Positions 8,304 to 20,484 of a DNA stretch of 64,000 nt are shown here, piece after piece. The notes under the pieces were generated by a model that saw only the letters and a program-made list of their open reading frames with translations, made no database searches and was not told the origin of the DNA. Numbering within the stretch: the first letter of the stretch is position 1; every line of letters starts with the position of its first letter. The DNA is from Gammaproteobacteria bacterium (GTDB lineage: Bacteria > Pseudomonadota > Gammaproteobacteria > Pseudomonadales > Pseudomonadaceae), in assembly GCA_012728315.1 (NCBI GenBank), contig JAAYFI010000031.1:1-64000 (forward strand), in the 5' to 3' direction. The position numbers and the translations under genes are program-made.

Positions 8304-9409
8304 GCGTTACAAGGGACTGGACGCGCAATAATACGCCAGTCATCAGCCAACGCGCGCATCTCTACAATGTGTAAACGCACAGCATCGGCCATGTTCTCAA
8401 TCGGCAGTTGCATCAATGGCTGAGCAGTTGAACCAAGCAGTGTAGCGGCCATATAGATATACAACTCATCCACTAAACCTGCCCGCATAAAAGCGCCAGC
8501 CAATTGCGGCCCCGCTTCGACCATCAGCTCATTGATACCACGCTGCGCTAATTCCTCTAGCAAGGCAGGTAAATCAATATGCCCGCCTGTTTTCTTAACC
8601 TGGATATACTCAATGCCTGCAGCCCCCAGTGGCGGCGGCTGATGGGTTGCAACCCAAGCCGGCCCGGCAGCAAAAAAAGCCACATCCGTGGGCACCCGTA
8701 AGCGCCCATCAATGACAATACGCTGCGGGGGGCGCGATAAAGCTAATTCACATAACTCAGCACTCAGTGGAAGCTCTTGTGCGCGTACAGTTAAACGTGC
8801 GTTATCCGTTAACACCGTATCAGCACCGGTAATAATCGCACTGGAGCGCGCGCGCAAACATTGCACATCGGCGCGCGCAGCAGGCCCGGTAATCCACTGA
8901 CTTTCACCACTGGCCATAGCGGTACGGCCATCCAAACTCATGGCCAGTTTTAGGCGTACAAACGGCAAGCCAACTTCCATTCGCTTTACAAAGCCACAGT
9001 TTAATGCACGAGCAGCTGCGCTCAACTCACCACTGAGCACATCAACTTGGATGCCCTGTGCCCGCAAAAAAGCAATGCCACGGCCTGCCACTTGCGGATT
9101 AGGATCTTGCATAGCGATCACTACGCGACGCACTCCAGCCTGCGCCAAAGCTTCAGCGCAAGGTGGCGTTAAACCATGGTGACTGCAAGGCTCTAGGGTA
9201 ACGTAAGCGGTTGCACCTTGAGCCAGCACTCCAGCTTGGCGCAAGGCATAAACCTCAGCATGTGGCTCACCCGCACGCTGATGCCAGCCTTCTCCGACCA
9301 CGCGCTGATCCGCAACAACCACACATCCAACCCGTGGATTGGGATGGGTGCTGTACAAACCCTGCTCAGCCAGACGTAAGGCCTGCGCCATATACGCTTG
9401 ATCGTTCAT
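8300..9409 (-). CDS. ribD: Bifunctional pyrimidine deaminase/reductase RibD
   Basis: RibD deaminates and then reduces the pyrimidine intermediate in riboflavin synthesis. The 369 residues contain the deaminase zinc site HAE (50-52) and [11 protein letters not shown] (74-84), followed by an NADPH-dependent reductase domain from about 145 ([13 protein letters not shown]...). It overlaps nrdR by 4 nt (9406-9409), so the two are translationally coupled. In Pseudomonas the nrdR-ribD pair usually stands upstream of ribE; here it lies downstream of pgpA, separated from the other rib genes. Confidence 0.95.
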   Translation of the reverse strand: MNDQAYMAQALRLAEQGLYSTHPNPRVGCVVVADQRVVGEGWHQRAGEPHAEVYALRQAGVLAQGATAYVTLEPCSHHGLTPPCAEALAQAGVRRVVIAMQDPNPQVAGRGIAFLRAQGIQVDVLSGELSAAARALNCGFVKRMEVGLPFVRLKLAMSLDGRTAMASGESQWITGPAARADVQCLRARSSAIITGADTVLTDNARLTVRAQELPLSAELCELALSRPPQRIVIDGRLRVPTDVAFFAAGPAWVATHQPPPLGAAGIEYIQVKKTGGHIDLPALLEELAQRGINELMVEAGPQLAGAFMRAGLVDELYIYMAATLLGSTAQPLMQLPIENMADAVRLHIVEMRALADDWRIIARPVPCNA

Positions 9410-9888
9410 TCGTCGGCCGAGTCGCTAGAGTCTGCAGCGTGACTGGACATCAGCTCGATTTCTTTACGAAACTCATTTAGATCTTGAAAGCGACGGTATA
9501 CCGAAGCAAAGCGTATATAAGCCACTTCATCAAGCTTTTTCAGTTCATTCATCACCAGCTCACCCACCACCAGCGACTGCACTTCGCGTTCACCTGTCGC
9601 GCGTAATTTACGCTTAATCCGCGCAACCGCTTCTTCCAATCGCTCGAGACTTACCGGGCGTTTTTCCAGCGCGCGCAACATTCCGGCGCGAAACTTATCT
9701 TCATCAAAGGGCTGCCGGCTGCCATCTTGCTTAATCAAGCGCGGTAAAATTAAATCAGCAGTTTCAAAGGTGGTAAAACGCTCTTCACAGAGCAAACACT
9801 CGCGACGACGCCGCACTTGGTCGCCATTCGCGACTAAGCGCGAGTCAATCACCTTAGTATCATTGGCACCACAAAAAGGACAATACAT
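9406..9888 (-). CDS. nrdR: Transcriptional repressor NrdR
   Basis: NrdR senses ATP/dATP and represses ribonucleotide reductase genes by binding paired NrdR boxes. The 160-residue protein has the N-terminal zinc ribbon (CPFC at 3-6, CLLC at 31-34) and an ATP-cone domain (about 49-139) with the expected [14 protein letters not shown] and VYRRFQDL segments. The C-terminal tail is short and acidic. It is first in a two-gene nrdR-ribD unit. Confidence 0.96.
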   Translation of the reverse strand: MYCPFCGANDTKVIDSRLVANGDQVRRRRECLLCEERFTTFETADLILPRLIKQDGSRQPFDEDKFRAGMLRALEKRPVSLERLEEAVARIKRKLRATGEREVQSLVVGELVMNELKKLDEVAYIRFASVYRRFQDLNEFRKEIELMSSHAADSSDSADE

Positions 9889-10025
9889 ACAGATTGATCG
9901 CTTATTAACAGTAAAAAGAAAGATAGTAGCCTATCTCGCCAACAAGCAAAACTGGCCAACAGTTGTACAGCTCTGCGTCAGCTTAATTTAAACCGCTCGC
10001 CATAGCCGTCATAACACAGTAATTT

Positions 10026-10679
10026 TTAATGCTTAGCCTCAACAACCAGCGCACCTTGTTCTTCGCGCCAGCGCACACGACTTAAAAAACTCATACCCAG
10101 CAGTGCATCGCGAGGAAACTCACTGTCGAGCACCAAGGCATCCACCCCTAAAACCTCAATACTACCCACCTTGACGCTATTGAGATAAACCCGCCAAGCC
10201 TTTTCTGTACCACTGGCTGTACTGACCATAACGGGCGTACCTGTACTTTTAAAGTCGAGCCCTAAGCGGCGCGCTTGTGCTGCGTTTATCGCAATGCTGG
10301 TTGCACCCGTATCCACCATAAAAGGCACACTATTACCATTGACCGAGCCCGTAACCCAGTAATGCCCTGCTGCGCCTTTATTGATCGTGAGCCGCTGCTT
10401 TTCCGGTGTGGCAAAACCACCGCTGCCATAATCACGGCTCAAGGTATGCGTACTCGTCACGCCATCAATGTTCAATACCGCGGAGCGACTGTCGGCACTG
10501 ATAACTTTAATACCTTGTGGACCTGTCTGCCCCACCTTGACCAAAGTGCGCTGTCCCTCAATGCTCAACACTGCAGCATTGGGAAATAAGCCCACCACTC
10601 GAACATTGACTTGAGCCAAGCTGTGAGCACTCAAAGCTAACAATGTTGCACCTATCATCCATTGCCGCACAGTTCTCAT
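10026..10679 (-). CDS. Secreted retropepsin-like aspartic protease (TIGR02281-type)
   Basis: This is a 217-residue protein with an N-terminal signal peptide (cleavage probably after SLA, about 22), so it is likely periplasmic or membrane-tethered. The C-terminal half contains a single clan AA aspartyl protease motif MVDTGATSIAI with catalytic Asp123, and ALLGMSFLSRV near the end, as in dimeric retropepsins. The N-terminal half (about 25-95) is an unassigned beta-rich region. It follows pgpA by 9 nt, so it may be the last gene of the rib-nusB-thiL-pgpA operon. Substrate unknown. Confidence 0.8.
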   Translation of the reverse strand: MRTVRQWMIGATLLALSAHSLAQVNVRVVGLFPNAAVLSIEGQRTLVKVGQTGPQGIKVISADSRSAVLNIDGVTSTHTLSRDYGSGGFATPEKQRLTINKGAAGHYWVTGSVNGNSVPFMVDTGATSIAINAAQARRLGLDFKSTGTPVMVSTASGTEKAWRVYLNSVKVGSIEVLGVDALVLDSEFPRDALLGMSFLSRVRWREEQGALVVEAKH

Positions 10680-10688
10680 CCCTACCCC

Positions 10689-11174
10689 CTAATAAGCCAG
10701 CATTAAGACATCACTCCACCATATGGCATACAGTAAAGCCGCTGCTATTAAACCAGCCAAGATATCATCCAACATAATCCCTAACCCGCCACCGACATGA
10801 CGATCCAGCCAAGCAATAGGCCAAGGCTTAAGAATATCCAGCAGGCGAAACAGAATAAAACCCAATCCCCACCACAACGCCGTACTGGGTAAGGCAATCA
10901 GGGTGATCCAGATCCCAACCATCTCATCCCAAACAATACCGCCATGATCATGTACGCCTAAATCATCGGCGACACGGCCGCACAACCAAACACCAAAAAT
11001 GCTGGCCAGAACAATACATACCAGCCCCAGCCATAGCGGCAACATCGCCAGCAATGGCATCACTGCTAAACCTGCTAACGTCCCCCATGTCCCTGGGGCT
11101 TTTTTAGCTAAACCTGTACCAAAACCAAAGGCTAAAAAATGCCAGACGTTGCTCCATACTTGGGGTGCCCGCAT
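10689..11174 (-). CDS. pgpA: Phosphatidylglycerophosphatase A
   Basis: PgpA removes the phosphate from phosphatidylglycerophosphate in the inner membrane to give phosphatidylglycerol. The 161 residues contain the family start HFLAFGFGTGLAKKAPGTWG, the metal-binding stretch DDLGVHDHGGIVWDEMVG, and several transmembrane helices. It follows thiL by 12 nt, as in other gammaproteobacteria where thiL-pgpA is a conserved pair. Confidence 0.93.
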   Translation of the reverse strand: MRAPQVWSNVWHFLAFGFGTGLAKKAPGTWGTLAGLAVMPLLAMLPLWLGLVCIVLASIFGVWLCGRVADDLGVHDHGGIVWDEMVGIWITLIALPSTALWWGLGFILFRLLDILKPWPIAWLDRHVGGGLGIMLDDILAGLIAAALLYAIWWSDVLMLAY

Positions 11175-11186
11175 AGGTCTGTATCC

Positions 11187-12152
11187 TTAGTTAAAATGTT
11201 GGTAACCGCTACGCTGCTGCGCAACCAAGCGGCCTTGCGGATCTAAAACCTGCACACCGCTACCGGCACACACTTGGCCGATCGCACGCACTGCAGGAAA
11301 CTTGCACTGCAGCGGGGCCAGCTTTTGCGCGGCAATGGTAAAGGCCAATTGATAGTCATCACCACCGCTTAGCGCAGCTTCCAATGCGGCCGCATCACCT
11401 AACAAGCTGCGCGCTGCATCAGCCACAGGCACCTGCGCCTGCTGTATCTGTAAACACACATTAGACGCTTGAGCTATATGCCCGCAGTCTGCAAGCAAGC
11501 CATCTGAAATATCTAAAGCAGCATGGGCTTTGCCACGCAAATACTGACCCAATTGCAACTGCGGCTGCGGCGTCCAATAGGCGGCTAATAACTGCTCTAG
11601 AGTGTGCGCAGCAATCACCTGCGTATCTATTTCACCCAGCACCACAGGTAGCGCTGCTGCTGCCGCACCCAGCGGCCCGCTAACACACAGCAGGTCACCC
11701 ACTTGCGCAGTAGAACGCAACAATGCCTGTTGCTGAGGCACTGCGCCCAGCACTGTCACAGTAATAGCCAGCGGGCCTCGTGTGGTATCACCACCGACCA
11801 AGCCAATCCCACAATGCTGCGCCATGGCACTTAAGCCTTCGCTAAAGCCCTGCAACCAATCTAGAGCGATGTGCGGCAAGGTAAGCGCTAAAGTGAAACC
11901 TATAGGCTCGGCGCCCATGGCCGCCAAATCACTTACCGCAACGGCCAAAGCACGCTGTCCAAGTAAAAAAGCAGGTGCGTGTTCAGGAAAATGAATACCA
12001 CTGACAAGAGTATCGGTGGACACAGCGCAGCTATAGCCTGCAGGAATCTGCAATAGCGCACAATCATCACCAATACCTAAAGAGATATTTTCACCGCCCT
12101 GCGCACAGGCAGAGCGGGTGAAAAAATGTTGAATCAACTCAAATTCGTTCAT
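11187..12152 (-). CDS. thiL: Thiamine-monophosphate kinase
   Basis: ThiL phosphorylates thiamine monophosphate to the active cofactor thiamine pyrophosphate. The 321-residue protein begins MNEFELIQHFF and has the PurM-like motifs GIGDDCALL, STDTLVSGIHFP and VGGDTTRGPLAITVT, and DISDGLLAD later on. ATG 12152 is preferred over upstream in-frame codons because it begins the conserved N-terminus. It lies 45 nt after nusB. Confidence 0.95.
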   Translation of the reverse strand: MNEFELIQHFFTRSACAQGGENISLGIGDDCALLQIPAGYSCAVSTDTLVSGIHFPEHAPAFLLGQRALAVAVSDLAAMGAEPIGFTLALTLPHIALDWLQGFSEGLSAMAQHCGIGLVGGDTTRGPLAITVTVLGAVPQQQALLRSTAQVGDLLCVSGPLGAAAAALPVVLGEIDTQVIAAHTLEQLLAAYWTPQPQLQLGQYLRGKAHAALDISDGLLADCGHIAQASNVCLQIQQAQVPVADAARSLLGDAAALEAALSGGDDYQLAFTIAAQKLAPLQCKFPAVRAIGQVCAGSGVQVLDPQGRLVAQQRSGYQHFN

Positions 12153-12197
12153 CAAATTGCACTCACTCGATAGTCCTTTAGCGAGCACAATTTGCGC

Positions 12198-12692
12198 TTA
12201 TTGCTTATTGAGTTTAGCGTCACGGATTTCTGCTCCGCGCAAGCGTAAGGCCAGCTTATCCAGCACGCCATTGACGTACTTATGCCCATCTGTCGCCCCG
12301 AAGGTTTTTGCCAACTCAATACCTTCATTAATGACCACGCGGTATGGCACATCAATACGGGTGCTAAGCTCCCATGTCGCTAGGCGTAAAATCGCCCATT
12401 CAACAGGATCAAGTTCTTCCATAGGGCGATCAAGGTAGGGCTCTATCAGCGCATCAATTTCACTTTTTTTACCGGGTACCCCGCGCAAAATCTCATTGAA
12501 GTAGACGCCATCGACGCCATCAAAGTCGTTATCAACACGAAATTGCGCTTCAATTTCATTGAGGTTTTGTCCAGCAATATGCCACTGATATAACGCTTGC
12601 ATGGCCAAAGTACGAGCCACACGGCGCATCGCAATGCGCCCTTTAGCTCGTGGTGGCGGGTTGTCGCGACAATCGTCGTTATTTAAACTCAC
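12198..12692 (-). CDS. nusB: Transcription antitermination factor NusB
   Basis: NusB joins NusE (S10) at boxA in rRNA operons to prevent premature termination. The 164-residue helical protein shows [32 protein letters not shown], and the C-terminal [28 protein letters not shown] block. The GTG start at 12692 follows a GGAGG Shine-Dalgarno and overlaps the ribH stop by 4 nt (GTGA), showing translational coupling. Confidence 0.95.
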   Translation of the reverse strand: MSLNNDDCRDNPPPRAKGRIAMRRVARTLAMQALYQWHIAGQNLNEIEAQFRVDNDFDGVDGVYFNEILRGVPGKKSEIDALIEPYLDRPMEELDPVEWAILRLATWELSTRIDVPYRVVINEGIELAKTFGATDGHKYVNGVLDKLALRLRGAEIRDAKLNKQ

Positions 12693-13165
12693 TTGGCCTC
12701 CAACTGCGCCAGCAGGCTCACCATTTCCAAGGCAGACGATGCGGCTTCAACACCTTTGTTACCCGCTTTAGTACCTGAACGCTCAATGGCTTGCTCAATT
12801 GAATCCACGGTTAACACACCAAAGGCAACCGGCACACCAAATTGCATGGAGACCTGTGCTAAACCTTTTGTGCACTCACCAGAAACATATTCAAAGTGCG
12901 GTGTACCGCCACGAATCACTGCACCTAAGGCAATAATAGCGGCGTATTCTTTACGCTCCGCCACTTTCTGTGCAACTAAAGGCAGTTCAAAAGCACCGGG
13001 TGCACGAATTACGGTAATGTCATTTTTGCTCACACCGTGGCGCACTAATGTATCAATTGCACCTTCAACCAAGCTTTCCACGACAAAGCTGTTGAAACGG
13101 CCAACAACCAGCGCGAACTTGCCTTGCGGGGCAATAAAGGTACCTTCGATTGTCTTCAAGGTCAT
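12689..13165 (-). CDS. ribH: 6,7-dimethyl-8-ribityllumazine synthase
   Basis: RibH condenses the pyrimidine product of RibD with 3,4-dihydroxy-2-butanone 4-phosphate to make lumazine, usually as an icosahedral 60-mer. The 158 residues contain [42 protein letters not shown] and the Thr/Lys-rich tail [12 protein letters not shown]. The start is placed at ATG 13165 (MTLKTIEG) because AGGA lies 8 nt upstream. An in-frame ATG at 13174 would add only three residues. Confidence 0.95.
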   Translation of the reverse strand: MTLKTIEGTFIAPQGKFALVVGRFNSFVVESLVEGAIDTLVRHGVSKNDITVIRAPGAFELPLVAQKVAERKEYAAIIALGAVIRGGTPHFEYVSGECTKGLAQVSMQFGVPVAFGVLTVDSIEQAIERSGTKAGNKGVEAASSALEMVSLLAQLEAK

Positions 13166-13221
13166 GTTTTTCATCCTAATAAAGAGCGGAGGAGCAGCAC
13201 TAACGGCCGCTCCAATAACAG

Positions 13222-14328
13222 TTAATCCTGCGGTTGCAGGTATTCTACAACTTCTAAGTCAAATCCGGATATGGCATTAAAGCGCATCGGCGTACTTAAT
13301 AAGCGCATTTTACGCACGCCTAAGTCACGCAAAATCTGCGAGCCAGCACCCACAGTGCTGTAGGTTCCCGGTGTTTTTGTGGCTTTGGCATCACCGCTAG
13401 CGCCCAACTGACGCTCAAGATGAGCTAACAGACTGGAGCCCGTCATCTGGTTACCCAACAATAAGACTACACCGCTACCAGCTTTAGCAACTTCAGCCAT
13501 GGCGGCGCGCAAGCTCCAGCGCTGGCTTTGTTTAACCATAAACAAGTCTCGTAATGGGTCCATATTGTGCACGCGCACCAAAGTCGGCTCTTCGGGACTA
13601 ATAGTACCTAAAGTCAACGCCAAATGGACATCGCCCACGCTTGATTCACGGTAAGTGACTAAATTAAATTTACCCAGCTCACTGTCCAAAGTTTGTGTGG
13701 AAACGCGCTCAATCGTGCGCTCATGGATCATGCGGTAATGAATCAAGTCGGCAATGGTGCCAATTTTAATGCCGTGCTCTTGGGCAAAAACCTCTAACTC
13801 TGGACGACGCGCCATGGTGCCATCATCGTTCATAATTTCGCAGATAACGCCGGTTGGCTCAAAACCGCCCAAGCGCGCTAAATCGCAAGCGGCTTCGGTA
13901 TGGCCCGCCCGCGCCAAAACGCCACCAGCCTGCGCCATTAATGGAAAAATATGTCCTGGACTGACAATATCAGCGGCCACTGCATCTTTTGCCGCGGCAG
14001 CTTGCACAGTACGCGCACGATCGGCAGCAGAAATACCGGTGGTAACACCCTCAGCCGCCTCAATCGACACCGTAAACTTAGTACCAAAACCTGAGCCATT
14101 GTGCCGCGCCATTAAAGGCAGGCCTAAACGCTCACAACGCTCAGCACTCATTGGCATACAAATTAAGCCGCGCGCATGTTTGGCCATAAAGTTAATGTGT
14201 TCTGCGGTGACGCACTCAGAGGCAATAATTAAATCACCTTCGTTTTCGCGGTCTTCGTCATCCATTAGGATGACCATTTTGCCCGCACGTATATCTGCAA
14301 CAATTTCTTCAATAGTATTCAAAGACAC
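13222..14328 (-). CDS. ribBA: 3,4-dihydroxy-2-butanone 4-phosphate synthase with degenerate GTP cyclohydrolase II domain
   Basis: The N-terminal ~200 residues are RibB, which converts ribulose 5-phosphate to the four-carbon lumazine precursor: [11 protein letters not shown] (23-33) and the [16 protein letters not shown] region are present. The C-terminal part (about 205-368) resembles GTP cyclohydrolase II but lacks its zinc-binding cysteines. Where the C-x2-GD...CDC site should follow VRVH, the sequence is [10 protein letters not shown]. The second activity is therefore probably absent, as in many pseudomonads that carry a separate ribA. The start is GTG 14328; 15 nt separate it from ribE. 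Confidence 0.93.
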   Translation of the reverse strand: MSLNTIEEIVADIRAGKMVILMDDEDRENEGDLIIASECVTAEHINFMAKHARGLICMPMSAERCERLGLPLMARHNGSGFGTKFTVSIEAAEGVTTGISAADRARTVQAAAAKDAVAADIVSPGHIFPLMAQAGGVLARAGHTEAACDLARLGGFEPTGVICEIMNDDGTMARRPELEVFAQEHGIKIGTIADLIHYRMIHERTIERVSTQTLDSELGKFNLVTYRESSVGDVHLALTLGTISPEEPTLVRVHNMDPLRDLFMVKQSQRWSLRAAMAEVAKAGSGVVLLLGNQMTGSSLLAHLERQLGASGDAKATKTPGTYSTVGAGSQILRDLGVRKMRLLSTPMRFNAISGFDLEVVEYLQPQD

Positions 14329-14343
14329 AGGATAGCCCTTCGA

Positions 14344-15006
14344 TTAAGAACGCATAAAACCATGCTCTGCTAAAAACGCTGCAGTAATGGCTTGACTGGT
14401 GGGTTCGGCGGCATGCTCACCTTGTAACAAGCGCTCAAGGTAGCGAGCAATTAAGTCTATTTCCAAATTCACTAAATGCCCTGCTTGGTAGTCCGCCATA
14501 ATGGTTTCTTGCAAGGTATGCGGCACAATGGTCAGCTGGAACTCACAGCCATTGACACCGTTAACCGTCAGGCTGGTGCCGTCCACGGTAATCGAGCCTT
14601 TCATGGCGATATAACGCGCCAGCTCTTTAGGTGCGCGTATCCAAAACTCCACAGCGCGCGCACTTTCACTACGGGATAACACCTCACCCACACCGTCAAC
14701 ATGACCACTGACTAAATGCCCACCCAGCCGTGTGGTTGGCAATAAAGCCTTCTCTAAGTTAACGGGGCTGTTGTTTTTCAAATTCACCAATGCTGTACGC
14801 GCCAAGGTTTCACGGCTGACATCAGCACAAAAGCCATCGCCCGGCAGCTCAACAACCGTCAAACAAATACCATTGACGGCAATGCTATCGCCGAGTTTTA
14901 CATCGGTTAAATCCAGCTTTCCTGTGGCCACATGCACGCGCACATCACCGCCTTTTGCAGTCATGCTACGAATACGACCAACCGCTTCAATTATTCCTGT
15001 GAACAT
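14344..15006 (-). CDS. ribE: Riboflavin synthase alpha subunit
   Basis: This enzyme dismutates two lumazine molecules to riboflavin and the pyrimidine precursor. The 220-residue protein has the two tandem lumazine-binding barrels: MFTGIIEAVG at the start of the first, and GHLVSGHVDGVG followed by KGSITVDGTSLTVN in the second. ATG 15006 follows a strong GGAGG. It is the first gene after the FMN riboswitch, so its expression should fall when FMN is plentiful. Confidence 0.95.
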   Translation of the reverse strand: MFTGIIEAVGRIRSMTAKGGDVRVHVATGKLDLTDVKLGDSIAVNGICLTVVELPGDGFCADVSRETLARTALVNLKNNSPVNLEKALLPTTRLGGHLVSGHVDGVGEVLSRSESARAVEFWIRAPKELARYIAMKGSITVDGTSLTVNGVNGCEFQLTIVPHTLQETIMADYQAGHLVNLEIDLIARYLERLLQGEHAAEPTSQAITAAFLAEHGFMRS

Positions 15007-15125
15007 AAAACCTCCGCACAAAACGAATACTGACTCATTCGTCTGTGTCGATCTCCTGTTTAACATCAAACAAGGCTGTTTTTGATCGAATGGGAGTCTG
15101 CCGCGCAAGATATGCGCGGTAACGG

Positions 15126-15290
15126 ATCCCGCTCTCTCTTCATCCGGACTGTAACCGTCGGCCTTGGGATTTCACCAAAGTCTGCTGACCTTATTTACCG
15201 CAACTGCAGCATAAATAAGCGCTCGTGGGCTGTGCCACACTGGGCAATTACCACCGGTGGGGAATCGCACCCCGCCCTGAGAACGTCACC
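15126..15290 (-). promoter_or_regulatory. FMN riboswitch (RFN element)
   Basis: Read on the minus strand, the region opens with GGTGACGTTCTCAGGGCGGG and the conserved ATTCCCCACCGGTGGTAA. It contains the AGCCCACGAGCG arm and closes with GGTGAAATCCCAAGGCCGAC and GGTTACAGTCCGGATGAAGA. These are the strictly conserved RFN segments in the right order. It lies about 120 nt upstream of the ribE ATG, and in Gram-negative bacteria usually acts on translation. It should control ribE, ribBA and ribH at least. Confidence 0.93.
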
Positions 15291-15619
15291 AACACAGTAT
15301 CTCAATGCGTTAGTAGGATACTTTTTACCATAAATCACCCGGCACTGCACGGCTTGCCTGTGCTCATAGCTCATAATGTTTAACCCCCATCAAGCCATAC
15401 ATAAGTCGAATCCACTGCAGCTATGGCTTTCTTAGGTCTTCAACAGGCTTTAGCCAGGCTAAAACCTATCAACAAACAAACACAGAAAACTGACTCAAGC
15501 ACAAGAAAACGTCACTTTATTAGCAAAACCTCTGTCTTAACCTATGGCCAAGGCTCGTTTGACGGTATACTTCGGGGTTTTCCGATTAGCCGTCTTTTAT
15601 TTAGGGGTCCCGCCGCACT
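15291..15619. other. Intergenic region: rib and valS leaders with a hairpin before valS
   Basis: There is no convincing gene in this 329-bp gap. The left side must hold the promoter of the riboswitch-led rib operon on the minus strand. Close to valS, GACGG (15561-15565) pairs with CCGTC (15590-15594) around a nested TCGG/CCGA hairpin, followed by CTTTTATTT. This terminator-like structure ends about 18 nt before the valS ATG and could attenuate valS transcription. An open frame from 15423 that runs into valS out of frame shows no coding features. Confidence 0.4.
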
Positions 15620-18469
<2,850 letters not shown>

Positions 18470-18545
18470 TCGGCTGATGTATACCTAGACAAGAACCCGG
18501 GCTTAGCTGGCATACTGCCAGCAACCCCACCAGAGGCATGAAAAC

Positions 18546-19523
18546 ATGACTACGTTATCGAAAAAAGCGTTGCTCACGCTCAGTGCACTAACTTTATCCA
18601 TGAGCGCATCTTTTGGCGCTCTAGCAGAACCTGTTAAGTCCGTAGCGGTCACGGCGATTGTTGAACACCCGGCACTCGACTCAGTACGCGATGGGGTTTT
18701 AGCCACTTTAAACGAAGCCGGCTATGAAGAAGGCAAAAACCTTAAATGGCAATACCAGAGTGCGCAAGGCAACACCGGCACTGCCGCACAAATTGCCCGT
18801 AAGTTTATTGGCGACAAGCCCGATGCCATCGTTGCCATTGCAACCCCCTCGGCGCAAGCGGCAGTAGCCGGCACTAAAAGCATACCTATTGTTTTCTCAG
18901 CGGTAACTGACCCAGTCCAAGGTCAGCTGACACCAAGTTGGGAAGCCAGCGGCACTAATGTTACCGGGGTATCTGACGTACTTGAGCTCAGCAAGCAAAT
19001 GGAACTGGTTAAGCAAATCGTTCCTAATGCTAAACGCATCGGTATGGTATTTAACCCAGGCGAAGCCAACTCTGTCGCAGTAGTTGATGCCCTGAAAAAA
19101 ATCTTACCGGATTACGATCTAACTTTAGTTGAAGCCGCCGCACCACGCTCAGTGGATGTGGGCACTGCAGCACGCAGCCTCGTTGGCAAAGTCGATGTAA
19201 TTTACACCAACACTGACAACAACGTAGTCTCTGCTTACGAGGCTTTAGTCAAAGTCGGTAATGATATGAAAATCCCACTGATTGCTTCTGACACTGACAG
19301 TGTTAAACGTGGCGCCATTGCCGCCTTGGGCGTGAACTACCTCGAGCTGGGCCAGCAAACTGGGCGAATCGTGGTACGTATCTTAAACGGTGAAAAACCT
19401 GGCGACATCAAACCACAAACCAGTGAAAACATTCAGCTATTTGTCAATCTTGACGCTGCGCAAAAGCAAGGTGTGACCTTGTCACAAGAGCTGATTGATA
19501 GCGCTGCTGAAGTGATTCGTTAA
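18546..19523 (+). CDS. ABC transporter substrate-binding protein (PF04392 / TrpX-like)
   Basis: This is a 325-residue periplasmic binding protein with a Sec signal peptide (hydrophobic core 9-24, cleavage probably after ALA at 27). The sequence matches the ABC_sub_bind family by features such as IVEHPALDSVRDGV, PIVFSAVTDPVQGQL and GMVFNPGEANS. Streptococcal relatives have been linked to aromatic amino acids, but the ligand here cannot be read from sequence. It is the first gene of a unit with the permease, ATPase and SLC13 genes. Confidence 0.88.
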   Translation: MTTLSKKALLTLSALTLSMSASFGALAEPVKSVAVTAIVEHPALDSVRDGVLATLNEAGYEEGKNLKWQYQSAQGNTGTAAQIARKFIGDKPDAIVAIATPSAQAAVAGTKSIPIVFSAVTDPVQGQLTPSWEASGTNVTGVSDVLELSKQMELVKQIVPNAKRIGMVFNPGEANSVAVVDALKKILPDYDLTLVEAAAPRSVDVGTAARSLVGKVDVIYTNTDNNVVSAYEALVKVGNDMKIPLIASDTDSVKRGAIAALGVNYLELGQQTGRIVVRILNGEKPGDIKPQTSENIQLFVNLDAAQKQGVTLSQELIDSAAEVIR

Positions 19524-19535
19524 TACTTAATCGCG

Positions 19536-19573
19536 CCCCGAGTACTGCACAGTGCTCGGGGTATTTTTATTTA
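19536..19573 (+). terminator. Intra-operon terminator/attenuator
   Basis: CCCCGAG (19536-19542) pairs with CTCGGGG (19555-19561), and the stem extends inward through ACTG/CAGT. The T-rich TATTTTTATTT follows. It lies between the binding-protein gene and the permease gene. Partial termination here would make binding protein more abundant than the membrane subunits, a common arrangement in ABC operons. Confidence 0.8.
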
Positions 19574-19592
19574 GCCTTCGGTCAACCTGCCC

Positions 19593-20483
19593 ATGTCCCT
19601 GTTTTCAATGTTTGGTGCCCTTGAGATCGGCCTGATCTTTAGTTTAGTGGCACTCGGGGTGTTTATCTCCTTTCGCTTATTACGTTTTCCCGACTTAACT
19701 GTTGACGGCAGCTTCCCTCTGGGCGGCGCGGTAGGCGCTCTATGCATCTCCAGCGGCATGGACCCTTTTCTTGCCACGGCCTTGGCTGCCTTAGCCGGCG
19801 CCGGTGCTGGTGTCATCACGGCTATTTTAAATGTGCATTTAAAAATCATGGATCTGCTGGCCAGCATCCTGATGATGATTGCTTTGTACTCAATTAACCT
19901 GCGTATTATGGGCAAGCCGAATATTCCCCTGATCATGGAGCCAACGGTATTTTCCATCCTTGAGCCAAGCTGGTTAGTCGACTACATTGCGCGCCCTGCG
20001 ATTCTAATTATTGTGGTGTTGCTGGCCAAACTGGCACTCGACGCCTATTTCTCAACACGCCAAGGCTTAGCGATTCGCGCCACCGGCTCCAACCCGCGCA
20101 TGGCCCGCGCGCAAGGCGTTAACACCGGCGCGATGATCATCTTAGGTATGGCCATCTCTAACGGCTTAGTTGGTTTAGCCGGCGCGCTCTTTGCGCAAAG
20201 CCAAGGCGGCGCCGATATCTCCATGGGGATCGGTACTATCGTGATTGGTTTGGCGGCGGTGATTGTCGGTGAAAGTATTTTGCCATCGCGCAAACTGTTC
20301 TTTGTCACTTTAGCCGTGGTCTTAGGCGCCATCGTTTACCGCTTCTTTATTGCTCTAGCACTCAATAGCGACTTTATTGGTCTGCAAGCGCAAGACCTCA
20401 ACTTAGTCACCGCGCTACTGGTCACCTTTGCTCTTGTCATTCCACTGATCAAACAGCGTATGTCACGCCGCAAGAGGGTTTAA
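19593..20483 (+). CDS. ABC transporter permease (TrpY-like)
   Basis: This is a 296-residue integral membrane protein with about eight hydrophobic helices. It is of the branched-chain/ribose-type permease superfamily that partners PF04392 binding proteins. Recognisable stretches include FPDLTVDGSFPLGGAVGAL near 33-51 and LAIRATGSNPRMARAQGVN, the cytoplasmic coupling region, near 155-173. It ends 1 nt before the ATPase start codon, so the two are cotranslated. The substrate is not known. Confidence 0.87.
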   Translation: MSLFSMFGALEIGLIFSLVALGVFISFRLLRFPDLTVDGSFPLGGAVGALCISSGMDPFLATALAALAGAGAGVITAILNVHLKIMDLLASILMMIALYSINLRIMGKPNIPLIMEPTVFSILEPSWLVDYIARPAILIIVVLLAKLALDAYFSTRQGLAIRATGSNPRMARAQGVNTGAMIILGMAISNGLVGLAGALFAQSQGGADISMGIGTIVIGLAAVIVGESILPSRKLFFVTLAVVLGAIVYRFFIALALNSDFIGLQAQDLNLVTALLVTFALVIPLIKQRMSRRKRV

Positions 20484-20484
20484 G

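Noticed and set aside
15291-15619. T-box riboswitch for valS
   Set aside because: No T-box consensus or specifier-loop structure is visible, and T-boxes are essentially absent from gammaproteobacteria.
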